Notes: a model not told the origin generated them from the letters alone. DNA of 64,000 nt from Erythrobacter mangrovi (GCF_013260645.1 NZ_CP053921.1:2901289-2965288), one strand, 5' to 3'. Positions 19,339-28,875 are shown, counted from the stretch's first letter. Translations and numbers: made by a program.

Positions 19339-20561
19339 ACCGCCCGGTCGCGACCCGCAAATTCGGCGAGAAGCGCGAGGCGATCATCCATGCCGCCTCT
19401 GTGTTGATCAATGAATACGGCGTCCAGGCAACTACGCTGGCTGAAGTCGCCAAGGCCATCGGGCTCAACGCGACCAGCGTGACCTATTACTTCGCCCGCA
19501 AGGAGCAGCTGGTCGTCGCCGTCTACGAGGAAACGCTGTCCTCGATGGAGCAGATGGCTGCCGAAGCGCTGGCCCAGCCCGATCCGGCCTCGCGGCTTCG
19601 GCACTTCATCGCCTCCCATGTTGCAGTGCGTGCCCGCATCCGCGCAGGCGAGCATGGCTTGACCACGGCCTTGTCCGAGATTCGCACGCTGGAGCCCGAA
19701 GCGCAGGATCCGCTGATGGCGCACTACCTGCGCGTGGTGGATCTCGTCCGCCGCTTCTTTGGCGAGTGGGGCAGCAATGAGGAGCGCGCGCTATTCTCCG
19801 CCCGTGCGCATATCCTGCTCGAAGCGATAATGTGGTGGCCGGTCTGGTCGCTGCAATATTCGGCGCGCGACTTCCCGCGGATCGAGGATCGCCTGTTCGA
19901 TGTCCTTGCGCACGGCATTCCTGCCGTATGTGGCACCTTCGCCCCTGCAGCGCTGGCAGGCGAGTGGCGGACGCATGTCGACGAAGAGACGGGCCAGAAC
20001 GAGGCCTTCCTGCGTGCTGCGACGGTGACGATCAACCAGCGGGGTTATCGCGGGGCCTCGGTCAATCGCATTGCCGAAAGCCTCAACGTCACCAAGGGCA
20101 GTTTCTATCACCACCACGATGCCAAGGATGACCTGGTGCTGGCCTGCTTCCGCCACAGCTATGACCGCATGTCGGCGGTCCAGATGGCCGGGCTGGATCT
20201 TGCCGGCGACTATTGGTCGCGGTTGGCCAGCGTCCTCGCCGAACTCGTCGACCTGCAATTCTTCGACAGCACGCCCTTGCTGCGTACCACGGCCCTGCAG
20301 GCGCTCGATCCGGCCCACAAGATCAATGTAGTGACCCGTTCGAACCGGCTGGCCCGGCGCTTTGCCGGCATGCTGATCGACGGGATCGCCGATGGCTCGG
20401 TGCGCCCGATCGACCCGCTGGTTGCCGGGCAGGTACTGATGTCGACGGTCAACTCGGCCTATGAGGCCCGTCACTGGGCAGCTCGCTTCGGTGCGACCGA
20501 TGATGCCGTCCGGACCTACCTCTCGGTACTGTCAGACGGGATGATCGCCCCGTCAGCTTGA
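19335..20561 (+). CDS. Tandem TetR-family regulator (two DNA-binding domains)
   Basis: A 408-residue protein containing two complete TetR units in one chain. The first helix-turn-helix is at about residues 14-62 (TTLAEVAKAIGLNATSVTYY) and the second at about 222-270 (ASVNRIAESLNVTKGSFYHH), each followed by a helical ligand-binding half. Ordinary TetR proteins are about 200 residues and dimerise; this one could bind as an internal pseudo-dimer. Coupling to the acyl-CoA ligase and proximity to beta-oxidation genes suggest an acyl-CoA or carboxylate ligand. The gene ends with a 9-bp convergent overlap with the MFS gene. Confidence 0.9.
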   Translation: MNRPVATRKFGEKREAIIHAASVLINEYGVQATTLAEVAKAIGLNATSVTYYFARKEQLVVAVYEETLSSMEQMAAEALAQPDPASRLRHFIASHVAVRARIRAGEHGLTTALSEIRTLEPEAQDPLMAHYLRVVDLVRRFFGEWGSNEERALFSARAHILLEAIMWWPVWSLQYSARDFPRIEDRLFDVLAHGIPAVCGTFAPAALAGEWRTHVDEETGQNEAFLRAATVTINQRGYRGASVNRIAESLNVTKGSFYHHHDAKDDLVLACFRHSYDRMSAVQMAGLDLAGDYWSRLASVLAELVDLQFFDSTPLLRTTALQALDPAHKINVVTRSNRLARRFAGMLIDGIADGSVRPIDPLVAGQVLMSTVNSAYEARHWAARFGATDDAVRTYLSVLSDGMIAPSA

Positions 20562-21854
20562 GCTGCGCGGCTCGCGTACCTTGAACTGCATCAAGGCGAG
20601 CGAGGCGAGCAGGGCGGCGACCGATACCGCGATCAGCGGCGGATAGCCCATCGCCGCAATAGCGACGCCGGCCAGGACCGGGCCCACCGAAGACACCGCA
20701 CCCTCCACCGTCGTGAGCAGGGCGAGCCGCATCGGGATATCCTCGTGTGCGCCGAACTCGAGCACCAGTGTGAGCGCTGCCATCATCCAGCCCGATGAAC
20801 CGATTCCCAGCGCGACGAATGCGAGGTGCAGCAGCCACCCGTCACCGAAGACCAGCAGCGCGAGGCCAGTAAGGCTGCTGGCCAGTGAGCCGAGATAGAC
20901 CAGGCGAAAACCGTAGCGGTCGCCGATCGCCCCCCAGGCGAGGTTCGACAGCGTATCGGCCGTAAGGAAAGCCAGGCTGAGCGATCCGATCAGCCGACCA
21001 TCCAGGCCCAGCCTGTCGCCGACGTAGAGCGTCCAGAACGGTAGCCCGACACGCGAGATCGAGGCGAAGCCGTGGACGAACAGGAAGGCACGGAAGTCGC
21101 GGTGCTGCAGAAGCTCGCCGAATTGCTTGAGGCGCTGGCGAAGCGGCATCTCCGGGCGCAAGCTTGGCGCATCGGGTTCGGTCAGGCCCATGCGCAGCGC
21201 AACCAGCCCGATCGACGTGAGCACGAAGGCGAGCAGGAAGGTGGTGGCGTAGCCGTTGCCGAGCCATGTCTGCTCGATGAAGTAATGCCCGGCAACCCAC
21301 GCCAGCCCGGCCGCGATCAATCCGCCGAGCATGTTGCGCACACCCTGCAGGCGACCGCGCCGGGCGATCGGGATGACCTTGGCCATCAGCATCTGGAATG
21401 CGACGCGTTGTGCCCCCGAAAAGAAGCCCAGCAGCAGGAATGAAAGCAGGGTGACCGCCAGCAGGGCGGACCCATCCAGCGTCCATGCAGCGACGGCGAG
21501 GATGAGGATCATGACCCGCATCATCGACCCAACCCCGATGGCATAGGGCATGATCCGCTTTCGGCTTTCGACCCGGGCACCAGACAGGATCGGCGAGACC
21601 GTGCCGCCGAGCTGGAGCAGGGCGGTGCCCAGTCCGACCGCTGCGGCACTCCCGGTTAGCAGGTAGAGGTAGGCGGGAATGATCGTCGGGGCATAGATCA
21701 GGCGAAAGCCCGTCATCCCGAACACGCCATGGATCAGGGTCGCGCGGTAGTTGCGCTTCAGGTTCGTCGCCATGAAGGCGTGGTGGCGCTCCCAGACGTC
21801 GTCTTCGGGGAGCGCCTCCATTTCCTCGCCCGAAGGGGCGAGCGGCTCGCTCAA
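20553..21854 (-). CDS. MFS transporter
   Basis: A 433-residue protein with about twelve membrane helices and a polar N-terminal tail. Features include ARRGRLQGVRNMLGGL between halves and GAIGDRYGFRLVYLGS as the C-half loop. It belongs to the major facilitator superfamily; the substrate is not determinable. The listed start is a TTG overlapping the stop of the adjacent acyl-CoA dehydrogenase, with GGGGGG upstream; an ATG at 21821 is an alternative. It is in the same operon as the two acyl-CoA dehydrogenases, so it may move a substrate or product of that pathway. Confidence 0.82.
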   Translation of the reverse strand: MSEPLAPSGEEMEALPEDDVWERHHAFMATNLKRNYRATLIHGVFGMTGFRLIYAPTIIPAYLYLLTGSAAAVGLGTALLQLGGTVSPILSGARVESRKRIMPYAIGVGSMMRVMILILAVAAWTLDGSALLAVTLLSFLLLGFFSGAQRVAFQMLMAKVIPIARRGRLQGVRNMLGGLIAAGLAWVAGHYFIEQTWLGNGYATTFLLAFVLTSIGLVALRMGLTEPDAPSLRPEMPLRQRLKQFGELLQHRDFRAFLFVHGFASISRVGLPFWTLYVGDRLGLDGRLIGSLSLAFLTADTLSNLAWGAIGDRYGFRLVYLGSLASSLTGLALLVFGDGWLLHLAFVALGIGSSGWMMAALTLVLEFGAHEDIPMRLALLTTVEGAVSSVGPVLAGVAIAAMGYPPLIAVSVAALLASLALMQFKVREPRSSS

Positions 21855-22921
21855 TAGCCCCCCAGGCTGGCGTAGCGGTCCTTGAGGAAGCTCGATGAAC
21901 CCCAGCTCGCCTCAAGCACGCGGGCGCGCTTGAGGTAGAAGCCGACGTCATATTCGTCGGTCATGCCGATGCCGCCGTGGAGCTGGATGCCCTGGTTGCT
22001 GATCGTGTGCAGCACGCGATTGGCCTCGGCTTTGGCGATGGTCGCAGCGCGCGCCACGCCGAAACCGCTGTCGACCGCCTGCAAGCCCGCCTCGACCGCG
22101 CTGCGCATCTGCGCCAGGTCGGCGAAGAGGTCGGCCATGCGATGCTGCAGGGCCTGGAAGCTGGCGAGCACCTGGTTGAACTGGACGCGCTGCTTCAGGT
22201 ACTCAAGCGTCACGTCGAATACCTGCTGCGCCATGCCGAGCATTTCCGCCGCGGTCAGTACGCGAGCCCGGTCGAGCACGTCGTCGAGCAGGCTGTCGCC
22301 GCCGCCCGCTAGCTTGTCTGCCGCGGCACCATCGAAGGTGACGTCGGCATGGCTGCGCTGGTCGGTCAGCTTGCGCGTGGTCAGCGTAACGCCGGCCCCA
22401 TTCTCGACCAGGTAGAGCCCATCCTTCGCCGCGACGACGAACAGGTCGGCACCATGCGCTTCATGGACGAAGGTCTTCTTGCCGCTGATCTTGCCGCCTG
22501 AAACACTGGTCTCGATCGCTGCAGGGTCATGCGCCGCGCCCTCGTCGACCGCCAGGGTGGCGATCGCCTCGCCGCTGGCGAGCTTCGGGAGCCACCTGGC
22601 CTTCTGCTCCTCGCTGCCGCCAAGCGCGATCGCGCTGGCCGCGATGGTGGTCGCCAGAAGAGGGCTGGCGGTCAGCGTCTTGCCCAGTTCCTCGAACACG
22701 AGGCCAGCCGACATGTAACCGAAGTCCGAACCGCCATGCGCCTCGGGCACGATGATTCCGGCCCAGCCCATCTGTGCCATCGTGGCGTAGGCATCGCGGT
22801 TGAACGCTTCCGGTTCGCCGCTTGCCCGCACCTTGCGGAATTCAGTGACCGGGCTTTCATTGACCGCCCATTCACGCGCCATGTCGCGCAGCATTTCCTG
22901 TTCTTCGTTGAGAACTGCCAT
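21851..22921 (-). CDS. Acyl-CoA dehydrogenase (subunit-like, short)
   Basis: A 356-residue flavoprotein of the acyl-CoA dehydrogenase family. It has the N-terminal helical domain (MGWAGIIVPEAHGGSDFGY), a reduced middle beta domain (KISGKKTFVHEAHGADLFVV) and a C-terminal helical domain (QRVQFNQVLASFQALQHRMADL, then NQGIQLHGGIGMTDEYDVGF). It is shorter than typical homotetrameric members and sits directly downstream of a longer paralogue. That pairing is seen in heteromeric dehydrogenases of steroid and side-chain degradation. It uses FAD to make enoyl-CoA; the substrate is unknown. Confidence 0.9.
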   Translation of the reverse strand: MAVLNEEQEMLRDMAREWAVNESPVTEFRKVRASGEPEAFNRDAYATMAQMGWAGIIVPEAHGGSDFGYMSAGLVFEELGKTLTASPLLATTIAASAIALGGSEEQKARWLPKLASGEAIATLAVDEGAAHDPAAIETSVSGGKISGKKTFVHEAHGADLFVVAAKDGLYLVENGAGVTLTTRKLTDQRSHADVTFDGAAADKLAGGGDSLLDDVLDRARVLTAAEMLGMAQQVFDVTLEYLKQRVQFNQVLASFQALQHRMADLFADLAQMRSAVEAGLQAVDSGFGVARAATIAKAEANRVLHTISNQGIQLHGGIGMTDEYDVGFYLKRARVLEASWGSSSFLKDRYASLGGY

Positions 22922-22936
22922 GTTCCTCGCCCTCTC

Positions 22937-24148
22937 TTACTGGTGGTCGAGCATGCCGAGCACACGCTTGGCGATGATATTGTTCTGGATTTCGGTCGAG
23001 CCGCCGTAGATCGTCGTCGCCTTGCCGAAGAGCCATCCGCGCACGGCTTCGAGTTCACCGTCGGTGAAGCCGTCGCCTTCCCAGCCGAGCCCCTGCAGGC
23101 CGCGGATCTCGATCAGCAGCTCGCTGCGCTCCTGGCTCAGCTTGGTGCCGACCTTCTTGAGCACCGAACTGATCTCCGAAACACCGCCGGTGGCCTTGCT
23201 TTCCTCCACCGCACGGCGCGCGGTCAGCAGGAAGCTGCCCCAGCGGATTTCGAAATCGGCGATCTTGTCGCGCAGCACCTTGTCGGCGAGTTCGCCATCT
23301 GCATCGGTGGCGCAGTACTTCTTGGCCATGTCGCCGAGGCTCTGGCCCATCATGCTGGCCAGGCGGCCACCGCCCGAAATGTTGGTGCGTTCATGCTGCA
23401 GCAGGCGCTTGCCGATGGTCCAGCCCTGACCTTCAACGCCCACGAGGTTCTTCTTGGGTACCTTCACATCGGTGAAGAAGGTTTCGCAGAATGGGCTGGT
23501 ACCGCTGATCATCGTGATTGGGCGTACTTCCACGCCGGGCGAGGTCATGTCGATCAGCAGGAAGCTGATGCCGCGATGCTTGTCGCTCTTGTCGGTGCGG
23601 ACGATGGCAAAGCACTTGTCGGCCCACTGGCCGCCGCTGGTCCAGGTCTTCTGGCCATTGACGATGTAGTGATCACCCTTGTCCTCGGCAAAGGTCTGGA
23701 GGTTCGCAAGGTCGGATCCGGCATTGGGTTCCGAATAACCCTGGCACCAGCGCACTTCGCCGCGGCAGATCGCGGGGATGTGCTCCATCTTCTGTTCTTC
23801 GCTGCCATATTCGAGCAGCGTCGGGCCGAACATCATCACGCCCATGCCGCCGATCGGGTTATAGGCGCCGGCCTTGGCGAATTCCTGGTCGACGATGCGC
23901 GCCTGTCCCTTGGTCAGGCCACCGCCGCCATATTGCTTGGGCCAGGTGGGGGTGCCCCAGCCCTTGGCGCCAACCGCTTCGCGCCAGGCCTTCATGGCCG
24001 GGGTTTCATCGGTCGGGCCGTCGACACCGGCAAGGGCATTGCCCTTGTTCTTCAGTTCGGCGGGAAAATTCTCGGCAAGGAAAGCCTGCACTTCCGCGCG
24101 GAAGGCCTCCTCGTCGGTCGGGGTATCGGCTTCGAGCTGGGTCGCCAT
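22937..24148 (-). CDS. Acyl-CoA dehydrogenase (longer partner)
   Basis: A 403-residue acyl-CoA dehydrogenase. It shows PTWPKQYGGGGLTKGQ, the FAD-contacting WCQGYSEPNAGSDLANLQT, NGQKTWTSGGQWADKCF, and the C-terminal ATTIYGGSTEIQNNIIAKRV. The position usually held by the MCAD catalytic glutamate reads G in IYGGSTEI, as in the branch that places its base elsewhere. It is 15 bases upstream of the second dehydrogenase gene. The start at 24148 (MATQLEADTPTDEE) has AGAGGA upstream. The two proteins probably act in one oxidation step, possibly as a heteromer. Confidence 0.92.
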   Translation of the reverse strand: MATQLEADTPTDEEAFRAEVQAFLAENFPAELKNKGNALAGVDGPTDETPAMKAWREAVGAKGWGTPTWPKQYGGGGLTKGQARIVDQEFAKAGAYNPIGGMGVMMFGPTLLEYGSEEQKMEHIPAICRGEVRWCQGYSEPNAGSDLANLQTFAEDKGDHYIVNGQKTWTSGGQWADKCFAIVRTDKSDKHRGISFLLIDMTSPGVEVRPITMISGTSPFCETFFTDVKVPKKNLVGVEGQGWTIGKRLLQHERTNISGGGRLASMMGQSLGDMAKKYCATDADGELADKVLRDKIADFEIRWGSFLLTARRAVEESKATGGVSEISSVLKKVGTKLSQERSELLIEIRGLQGLGWEGDGFTDGELEAVRGWLFGKATTIYGGSTEIQNNIIAKRVLGMLDHQ

Positions 24149-24241
24149 GGCGTGTGGTCCTCTCTTCTCTGTGGCGACTCCCATACCGCAAATTTGGGAG
24201 GGACTGAAATACGCTAGGGAAGGGCGCGCTTGCGCCCGTCC

Positions 24242-24976
24242 TCAGTCCTCCAGTCTGGTCACTTCGGCAAGGACTCGCTCGGCCCATTCCGGGCGGCAGA
24301 TCAGCAGGTCAGGCATGTAGGTGTCGGACTGGTTGTAGACCAGCGGGCTTCCGTCGACGCGGCTGGCATGAAGCCCATGGGCGATCGCCACCGCAACCGG
24401 TGCGGCGCTGTCCCATTCAAACTGCCCGCCGGTGTGGAGATAAATCTCCGCCTCGCCGCGTACCACCGCCATCGCCTTGGCCCCGGCAGAGCCCATGCCG
24501 ATAAGCTCGGCTCCGATGGTTTCGGCCACGGCAACTGCTTCCTTGGCTGGGCGGGTGCGGCTGACGACCATGCGCGGCTTGGCTGCGGCCGGAGGCATGG
24601 CGGTGGGAGCATCGCTGCGCAGCACGACATCAAGGCCGGGCAGGGCAACCGCGCCTATTTCGGGTTTGCCTTCGACACATAGTGCGACATGGACCGCCCA
24701 GTCGGTTCGTTCCTCGCCATATTCGCGCGTGCCGTCGACCGGATCGACGATCCAAACGCGGCTCTTTGACAGGCGCTCTTCAGTGTCCTTGCTTTCTTCG
24801 GACAGCAGGCCGTCATCGGGTCGCTGGTGACGCAGCGCATGGACCAGGAACTGGTTGGCGGTCTGGTCGCCAGCCGTGCCCAGGCTCTTGCCTTCGAACA
24901 TGCCGCTGGTGCGCACCTGGATCAGGATCTTGCCAGCTACCTCGGCGAGATGGGCGGCAAGTTCGGCATCGGTCAT
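24242..24976 (-). CDS. cysQ: 3'(2'),5'-bisphosphate nucleotidase / inositol-monophosphatase family
   Basis: A 244-residue member of the lithium-sensitive phosphatase fold. The metal-binding residues are E60/E61 in LLSEES, D78 and D81 in WIVDPVDGTREY, and the late aspartate in EWDSAAPVAVA. CysQ-type enzymes remove the 3' phosphate from PAP (adenosine 3',5'-bisphosphate), the by-product of sulfotransfer and sulfate assimilation. Distinguishing CysQ from other inositol-phosphatase-like enzymes is not certain from sequence alone. A sulfotransferase that would produce PAP is encoded at 46871, but it is distant. Confidence 0.82.
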   Translation of the reverse strand: MTDAELAAHLAEVAGKILIQVRTSGMFEGKSLGTAGDQTANQFLVHALRHQRPDDGLLSEESKDTEERLSKSRVWIVDPVDGTREYGEERTDWAVHVALCVEGKPEIGAVALPGLDVVLRSDAPTAMPPAAAKPRMVVSRTRPAKEAVAVAETIGAELIGMGSAGAKAMAVVRGEAEIYLHTGGQFEWDSAAPVAVAIAHGLHASRVDGSPLVYNQSDTYMPDLLICRPEWAERVLAEVTRLED

Positions 24977-25067
24977 CGTGGAATTGTCCCTTGTGCCTCA
25001 AAAGGCTTGGGGCCCGCATGGCAGACCGAAACCGCCTTGCGAACCCCAATTTGTACGCTGCCGAAGG

Positions 25068-26357
25068 CTACGCAGGCTTGCGTGCAAAGATCCCGAAGCC
25101 GGCGATGATCGCATAGCAGGCGGCAGGCAATGCCAGCGCAGCTGCCAGGCCGACCTGGTCTGCCAGCGCGCCATAGATTGCCGGGATCACCGCACCGCCG
25201 GCGATGGCGACGTTGATGATGCCCGAGCCGTCTGCGGCGCGCGGTCCCAGCTTCTCACAGGCGAGCGAGAAGATCGTCGGGAACATGATCGAGTTCATCA
25301 GGCCGACCGCAAGGAGCGAATAGCCGGCGACGACCCCGGTGCTGTTCGCCGAGATGGCGATCAGCGTGATGGCTCCGGTAGCTACCGTTGCCAGCAGCAG
25401 GCCTGGGCTGACCATTCGCAGCAGGCCAGAGCCGATGAAGCGCCCTACGAGTGCACCGCCCCAATAGAGCGAGATCAGCTTGCCCGCGTCCTGCTCGGCG
25501 AGATTCAGGACTTCCGCCTGCATCAGGTAGTTGACGATGAAGCTTCCAATGGCGACTTCGGCGCCGACGTAGAGGAAGATGCAGGCAGCGCCATACCCGA
25601 ACCGTGACCGCTTGAGCAGAGCGATCCCTTCCGCAAGGCTCGATTCGTCGTGCTGCTCACCCTTCAGGCGATTGCGGAAAGCCCACACGATCGCCGCGAC
25701 GACTGCCAGCGCAGCTGCGAGTCCGAGATAGCCGTTGACGATGGCCTGGCTTTCGGCGGTGCGATAGGCTTGCAGTTCGGCGCCCGACAATTCGGCAGCG
25801 GTGACCGTCGCCAGGCTTCCGAGGATCAGGATCGATCCGACATAGGGGAAGATCGTCGTACCCAGTGAATTGAACGCCTGCGCGAAGGTCAGCCGACTGT
25901 GCGTCGTCTTGGCCGGGCCGAGCAGGCTGATCAGCGGGTTGGCGACGATCTGGACCAGCACTACGCCGGTAGCGAGGATGAAATAGGCAAACAGGAACAC
26001 GCCGAACACGGCGGTCTGGCTGGCAGGAATGAACAGCAGGCAGCCGACCATCATGGTGAGCAGGCCGGCAACGGCGCCGCGCATATAGCCCAGCTTCTTG
26101 ACCAGCCGTGCGCCGGGGATGCCGACTACCGCATAGGCGATGAAGAAGCAGAACTGCACCAGGCTGGCTTCGAAGAAGCTCAGCGTGAACAGCTCCTTCA
26201 GCTTGGGAATGATCACGTCGTTGAGCGAGGTGATGCCGCCAAAGATGAAGAACAGCGCGAAGACGAAGTAGTTGAGGCCGGGCGCGTCGATCGGCGGGCC
26301 CTCTTCCTCGATCGGATTCGGATCGGTGCTGGTCGCAACCCCAGGTGCAAGTGCCAT
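25068..26357 (-). CDS. FHS-family sugar/H+ symporter (glucose/galactose or fucose permease type)
   Basis: A 429-residue transporter with twelve predicted helices. The FHS signature is clear: FALFFIFGGITSLNDVIIPK near helix 1, IVANPLISLLGPAKTTHSRL and FAQAFNSLGTTIFPYVGS in the middle. Relatives such as GluP and FucP import hexoses with protons. It follows the GH3 glucosidase gene by 26 bases and so probably takes up glucose or cello-oligomers that the enzyme releases. The ATG at 26357 has GGGAGGATATC upstream. Confidence 0.9.
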   Translation of the reverse strand: MALAPGVATSTDPNPIEEEGPPIDAPGLNYFVFALFFIFGGITSLNDVIIPKLKELFTLSFFEASLVQFCFFIAYAVVGIPGARLVKKLGYMRGAVAGLLTMMVGCLLFIPASQTAVFGVFLFAYFILATGVVLVQIVANPLISLLGPAKTTHSRLTFAQAFNSLGTTIFPYVGSILILGSLATVTAAELSGAELQAYRTAESQAIVNGYLGLAAALAVVAAIVWAFRNRLKGEQHDESSLAEGIALLKRSRFGYGAACIFLYVGAEVAIGSFIVNYLMQAEVLNLAEQDAGKLISLYWGGALVGRFIGSGLLRMVSPGLLLATVATGAITLIAISANSTGVVAGYSLLAVGLMNSIMFPTIFSLACEKLGPRAADGSGIINVAIAGGAVIPAIYGALADQVGLAAALALPAACYAIIAGFGIFARKPA

Positions 26358-26383
26358 GTTTGATATCCTCCCGTGCCCGGCCT

Positions 26384-28831
26384 TCAGAAGGGGCCGGTGC
26401 AATCCATCTGTGCTGCCTGCGGCACGACCTTGATCGAATCCAGTTCGAATACGAATGCGTCGCTGCTGGCGATCTCTATACCGGTGATATCGCCAGTGGC
26501 GAGGCAGGAGAGCGGAACCTCAAGTTCGCGCATGCCCTTGCCTTCGACCAGCGAGAAGGTCGACGTAAAATCCCGCGAACCCGCCGCGTTCTCACCCAGT
26601 GCCCTTAGCGTCACCGTTCCAGTCGGCCGATGCTCGACCTGGACCCGCATGCTCAGCGCGGCCGTCTCGGGGAAGGGCAATGCATCCCAGCGCAATTGCA
26701 GGGTTGCAGGGCCGCTCCACTGCAAGCGCCGCGCATCTTCTTGCGCCCCGATATCGAAAGCGGTCGACTTGAAGCCCGGACCTGCGCCGACGAGGTTCAC
26801 CAGGCCCGTGTCGCCGGTGAAGGCCCAGATGCCCGATTGCAGCCCGCGGTCGTAGATGGAAAGGCCGTCCCCGCTCTTAATACCTGAGAGAGAGCATTCG
26901 GTAGCCAGCGCGGGGACGGCGGGCTTCGCGGCATAACTGCCGCCGAAGCCCAAGGGGAAAAGGTTTGGCGCGCCCGGCTCGCAGCCCGAAGGCCAGGCAA
27001 AGGACAGCGTGCCGGTGAAGTCACGCGGGGTCCTGCCGTCCTTGTCTGCGATCAGTACATCGGCAACGCCTGCGCCTTGCGAGCCGGGGAGCCATGCCGC
27101 GACGAAGGCATCGGCTACGGCCATCTCGGGACCGACGAACATCGGCCGGCCTGACAGGAACACCGCGACCACGGGGATGCCTTGCTCTTTGAGTGCGGCG
27201 ATGGTTTCGATGCCCTTGCCGGTGAAATCGAGGTGCGGGCGATCGCCCTGGAACTCAGCATAGGGGGTTTCGCCGAACACCACGATGGCGACGTCGGGCT
27301 TTTCGCTGAAGCTGCCGTCGTTGGAGAGCGTAGCCTTGCCTCCGGCTTGCGACACCGCAGCGGAGATTCCGTCCCAAAGCGTTTGGCCGTTCGGGAAGTC
27401 GGCCTTGGTCACGTCGGTGCCCTGCCAGCCGATGGTCCAGCCGCCCGACTGCATCGCCATGTCGTTCGCGCCGGGGCCGGCAACGAGCACCTTGGCGCTG
27501 GGTTTGATCGGAAGCACCGATCCCTCGTTCTTGAGCAGCACGAGCGATTTGCTGACCGCCTCGCGAGCGATGGCGAGGTGGGCGGGGGATCCGATTACCG
27601 AGAAGTCGCCGCGCTTGTCCGGCTGGCCATCCATCAGGCCCAGCTTGAACTTGACACGCAGGATGCGGCGCACCGCGTCCTCGAGCCGGTCCATCGGGAT
27701 TTCGCCTGCTTCCGCCCGGCGCAACAAGCTTTCGTAGAGGCCCTTCCAGCTGTCCGGGGCCATGTAGAGGTCCAGGCCAGCCAGAAGCGCAGTCGGGCAG
27801 TCGGTCGGTTCGCAACCGGGGATCTGGCCATGCGCGTTCCAGTCGCCGACAACGAGGCCTTCGAAGCCCATCCGGCCCTTGAGCGCGTCGGTCAGCAAGA
27901 ACCGGTTGCCGTGATGCTTGACCCCTTGCCAGCTGGAGAAGCTGGCCATCACTGTCAGGGCACCGGCATCGATGGCGGGTGGGTAACCGGCGGCATGGAT
28001 ACGGACGAGCTCCTCTTCGGAGATTTTCGCGTTACCCTGGTCCTGGCCCTTGTCGGTGCCGCCGTCGGCGAGGAAGTGCTTGGCAGTTGCGGCGACCTTG
28101 TCGCGGGCTAGGATCTGGCCGGATACGAGTTCGCCCTGCAGCCCCAGCACCATTTCCTTGCTGTAGGCGGCAACGATCGACGGATCGGAGCTGTAGCCTT
28201 CATAAGCACGGCCCCAGCGCCCATCCTGCGGGACGGCCAGGGTTGGAGCGAAAGTCCATTCAATTCCAGTGCCGGCGATCTCAGCTCCGGTGACCACGCC
28301 GATGCGGTAGATGAGGTCGGCATCGTGCGTCGCGCCAAGTCCGACATTGTGGGGAAACAGGGTAGCGCCGGGAATATTGTTGTGTCCGTGGACCGCATCG
28401 ACCCCGAACAGGATCGGGATGGCCACGCCATCGGCGCGTGGCTGCAGTGATACCGCGCGGAATTCGCGGATCAGCTTGTCCCACTCTTCGGCGCTCGCGC
28501 GATCATTCCCATTGGGGCCGCTGTTGCCGCCCGCCAGGATCGATCCCAGCGGGTAGGTCTTGAGATCTTCGGGCTCGATCGAGGAAATGTCGCCTTGGAC
28601 CACCTGGCCGACCTTTTGGGCCAGCGTCATCTTTTCGATCAATGCGGTGATCGCGGCCTCGGTCGCGGCATCGGTGATCGCTGCGGGACTATGCGCTTCG
28701 GGCCAGAGTTCTGCGTGCGTTGTGCCCGGCGCCTCGGTTGGGGCGTCCGAAGCGCTGGCAACTGCACTTTGACCTGGTACGCAACCGGTCACCGCGAGCG
28801 CCGCGACAGAAGCCCACAACCAAACCTTCAT
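26384..28831 (-). CDS. GH3 exo-beta-glucosidase / glucan glucohydrolase lipoprotein
   Basis: An 815-residue glycoside hydrolase family 3 enzyme. It has a lipoprotein-type signal (ALAVTGCVPG), the (beta/alpha)8 domain with KVGQVVQGDISS and FGVDAVHGHNNIPGATLFPH, the nucleophile D330 in VVGDWNAHG, then the alpha/beta sandwich (LLKNEGSVLPI) and a C-terminal galactose-binding-like domain as in ExoP-type exo-1,3/1,4-beta-glucanases. It cleaves terminal glucose from beta-glucans or cello-oligosaccharides in the periplasm or at the outer membrane. GGAGGG precedes the ATG. A GAACGTTC operator-like site lies 31 bases upstream of the start. Confidence 0.94.
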   Translation of the reverse strand: MKVWLWASVAALAVTGCVPGQSAVASASDAPTEAPGTTHAELWPEAHSPAAITDAATEAAITALIEKMTLAQKVGQVVQGDISSIEPEDLKTYPLGSILAGGNSGPNGNDRASAEEWDKLIREFRAVSLQPRADGVAIPILFGVDAVHGHNNIPGATLFPHNVGLGATHDADLIYRIGVVTGAEIAGTGIEWTFAPTLAVPQDGRWGRAYEGYSSDPSIVAAYSKEMVLGLQGELVSGQILARDKVAATAKHFLADGGTDKGQDQGNAKISEEELVRIHAAGYPPAIDAGALTVMASFSSWQGVKHHGNRFLLTDALKGRMGFEGLVVGDWNAHGQIPGCEPTDCPTALLAGLDLYMAPDSWKGLYESLLRRAEAGEIPMDRLEDAVRRILRVKFKLGLMDGQPDKRGDFSVIGSPAHLAIAREAVSKSLVLLKNEGSVLPIKPSAKVLVAGPGANDMAMQSGGWTIGWQGTDVTKADFPNGQTLWDGISAAVSQAGGKATLSNDGSFSEKPDVAIVVFGETPYAEFQGDRPHLDFTGKGIETIAALKEQGIPVVAVFLSGRPMFVGPEMAVADAFVAAWLPGSQGAGVADVLIADKDGRTPRDFTGTLSFAWPSGCEPGAPNLFPLGFGGSYAAKPAVPALATECSLSGIKSGDGLSIYDRGLQSGIWAFTGDTGLVNLVGAGPGFKSTAFDIGAQEDARRLQWSGPATLQLRWDALPFPETAALSMRVQVEHRPTGTVTLRALGENAAGSRDFTSTFSLVEGKGMRELEVPLSCLATGDITGIEIASSDAFVFELDSIKVVPQAAQMDCTGPF

Positions 28832-28861
28832 CCCCAATTCCCTCCGGTTCTCGAGTTATGT

Positions 28862-28875
28862 TGAGAACGTTCACA
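28862..28875 (-). promoter_or_regulatory. LacI-type operator candidate in front of GH3 gene
   Basis: TGAGAACGTTCACA with a perfect 8-bp core GAACGTTC (28865-28872), centred on CpG as expected for LacI-family operators. It lies 31 bases upstream of the GH3 start. The same core occurs twice upstream of the TonB receptor of this locus, and a LacI-family gene lies between the sites. Confidence 0.72.

Noticed and set aside
22529..24217. Open frame of about 560 codons opposite the two acyl-CoA dehydrogenases
   Set aside because: It is a complementary shadow of two clear dehydrogenase genes.
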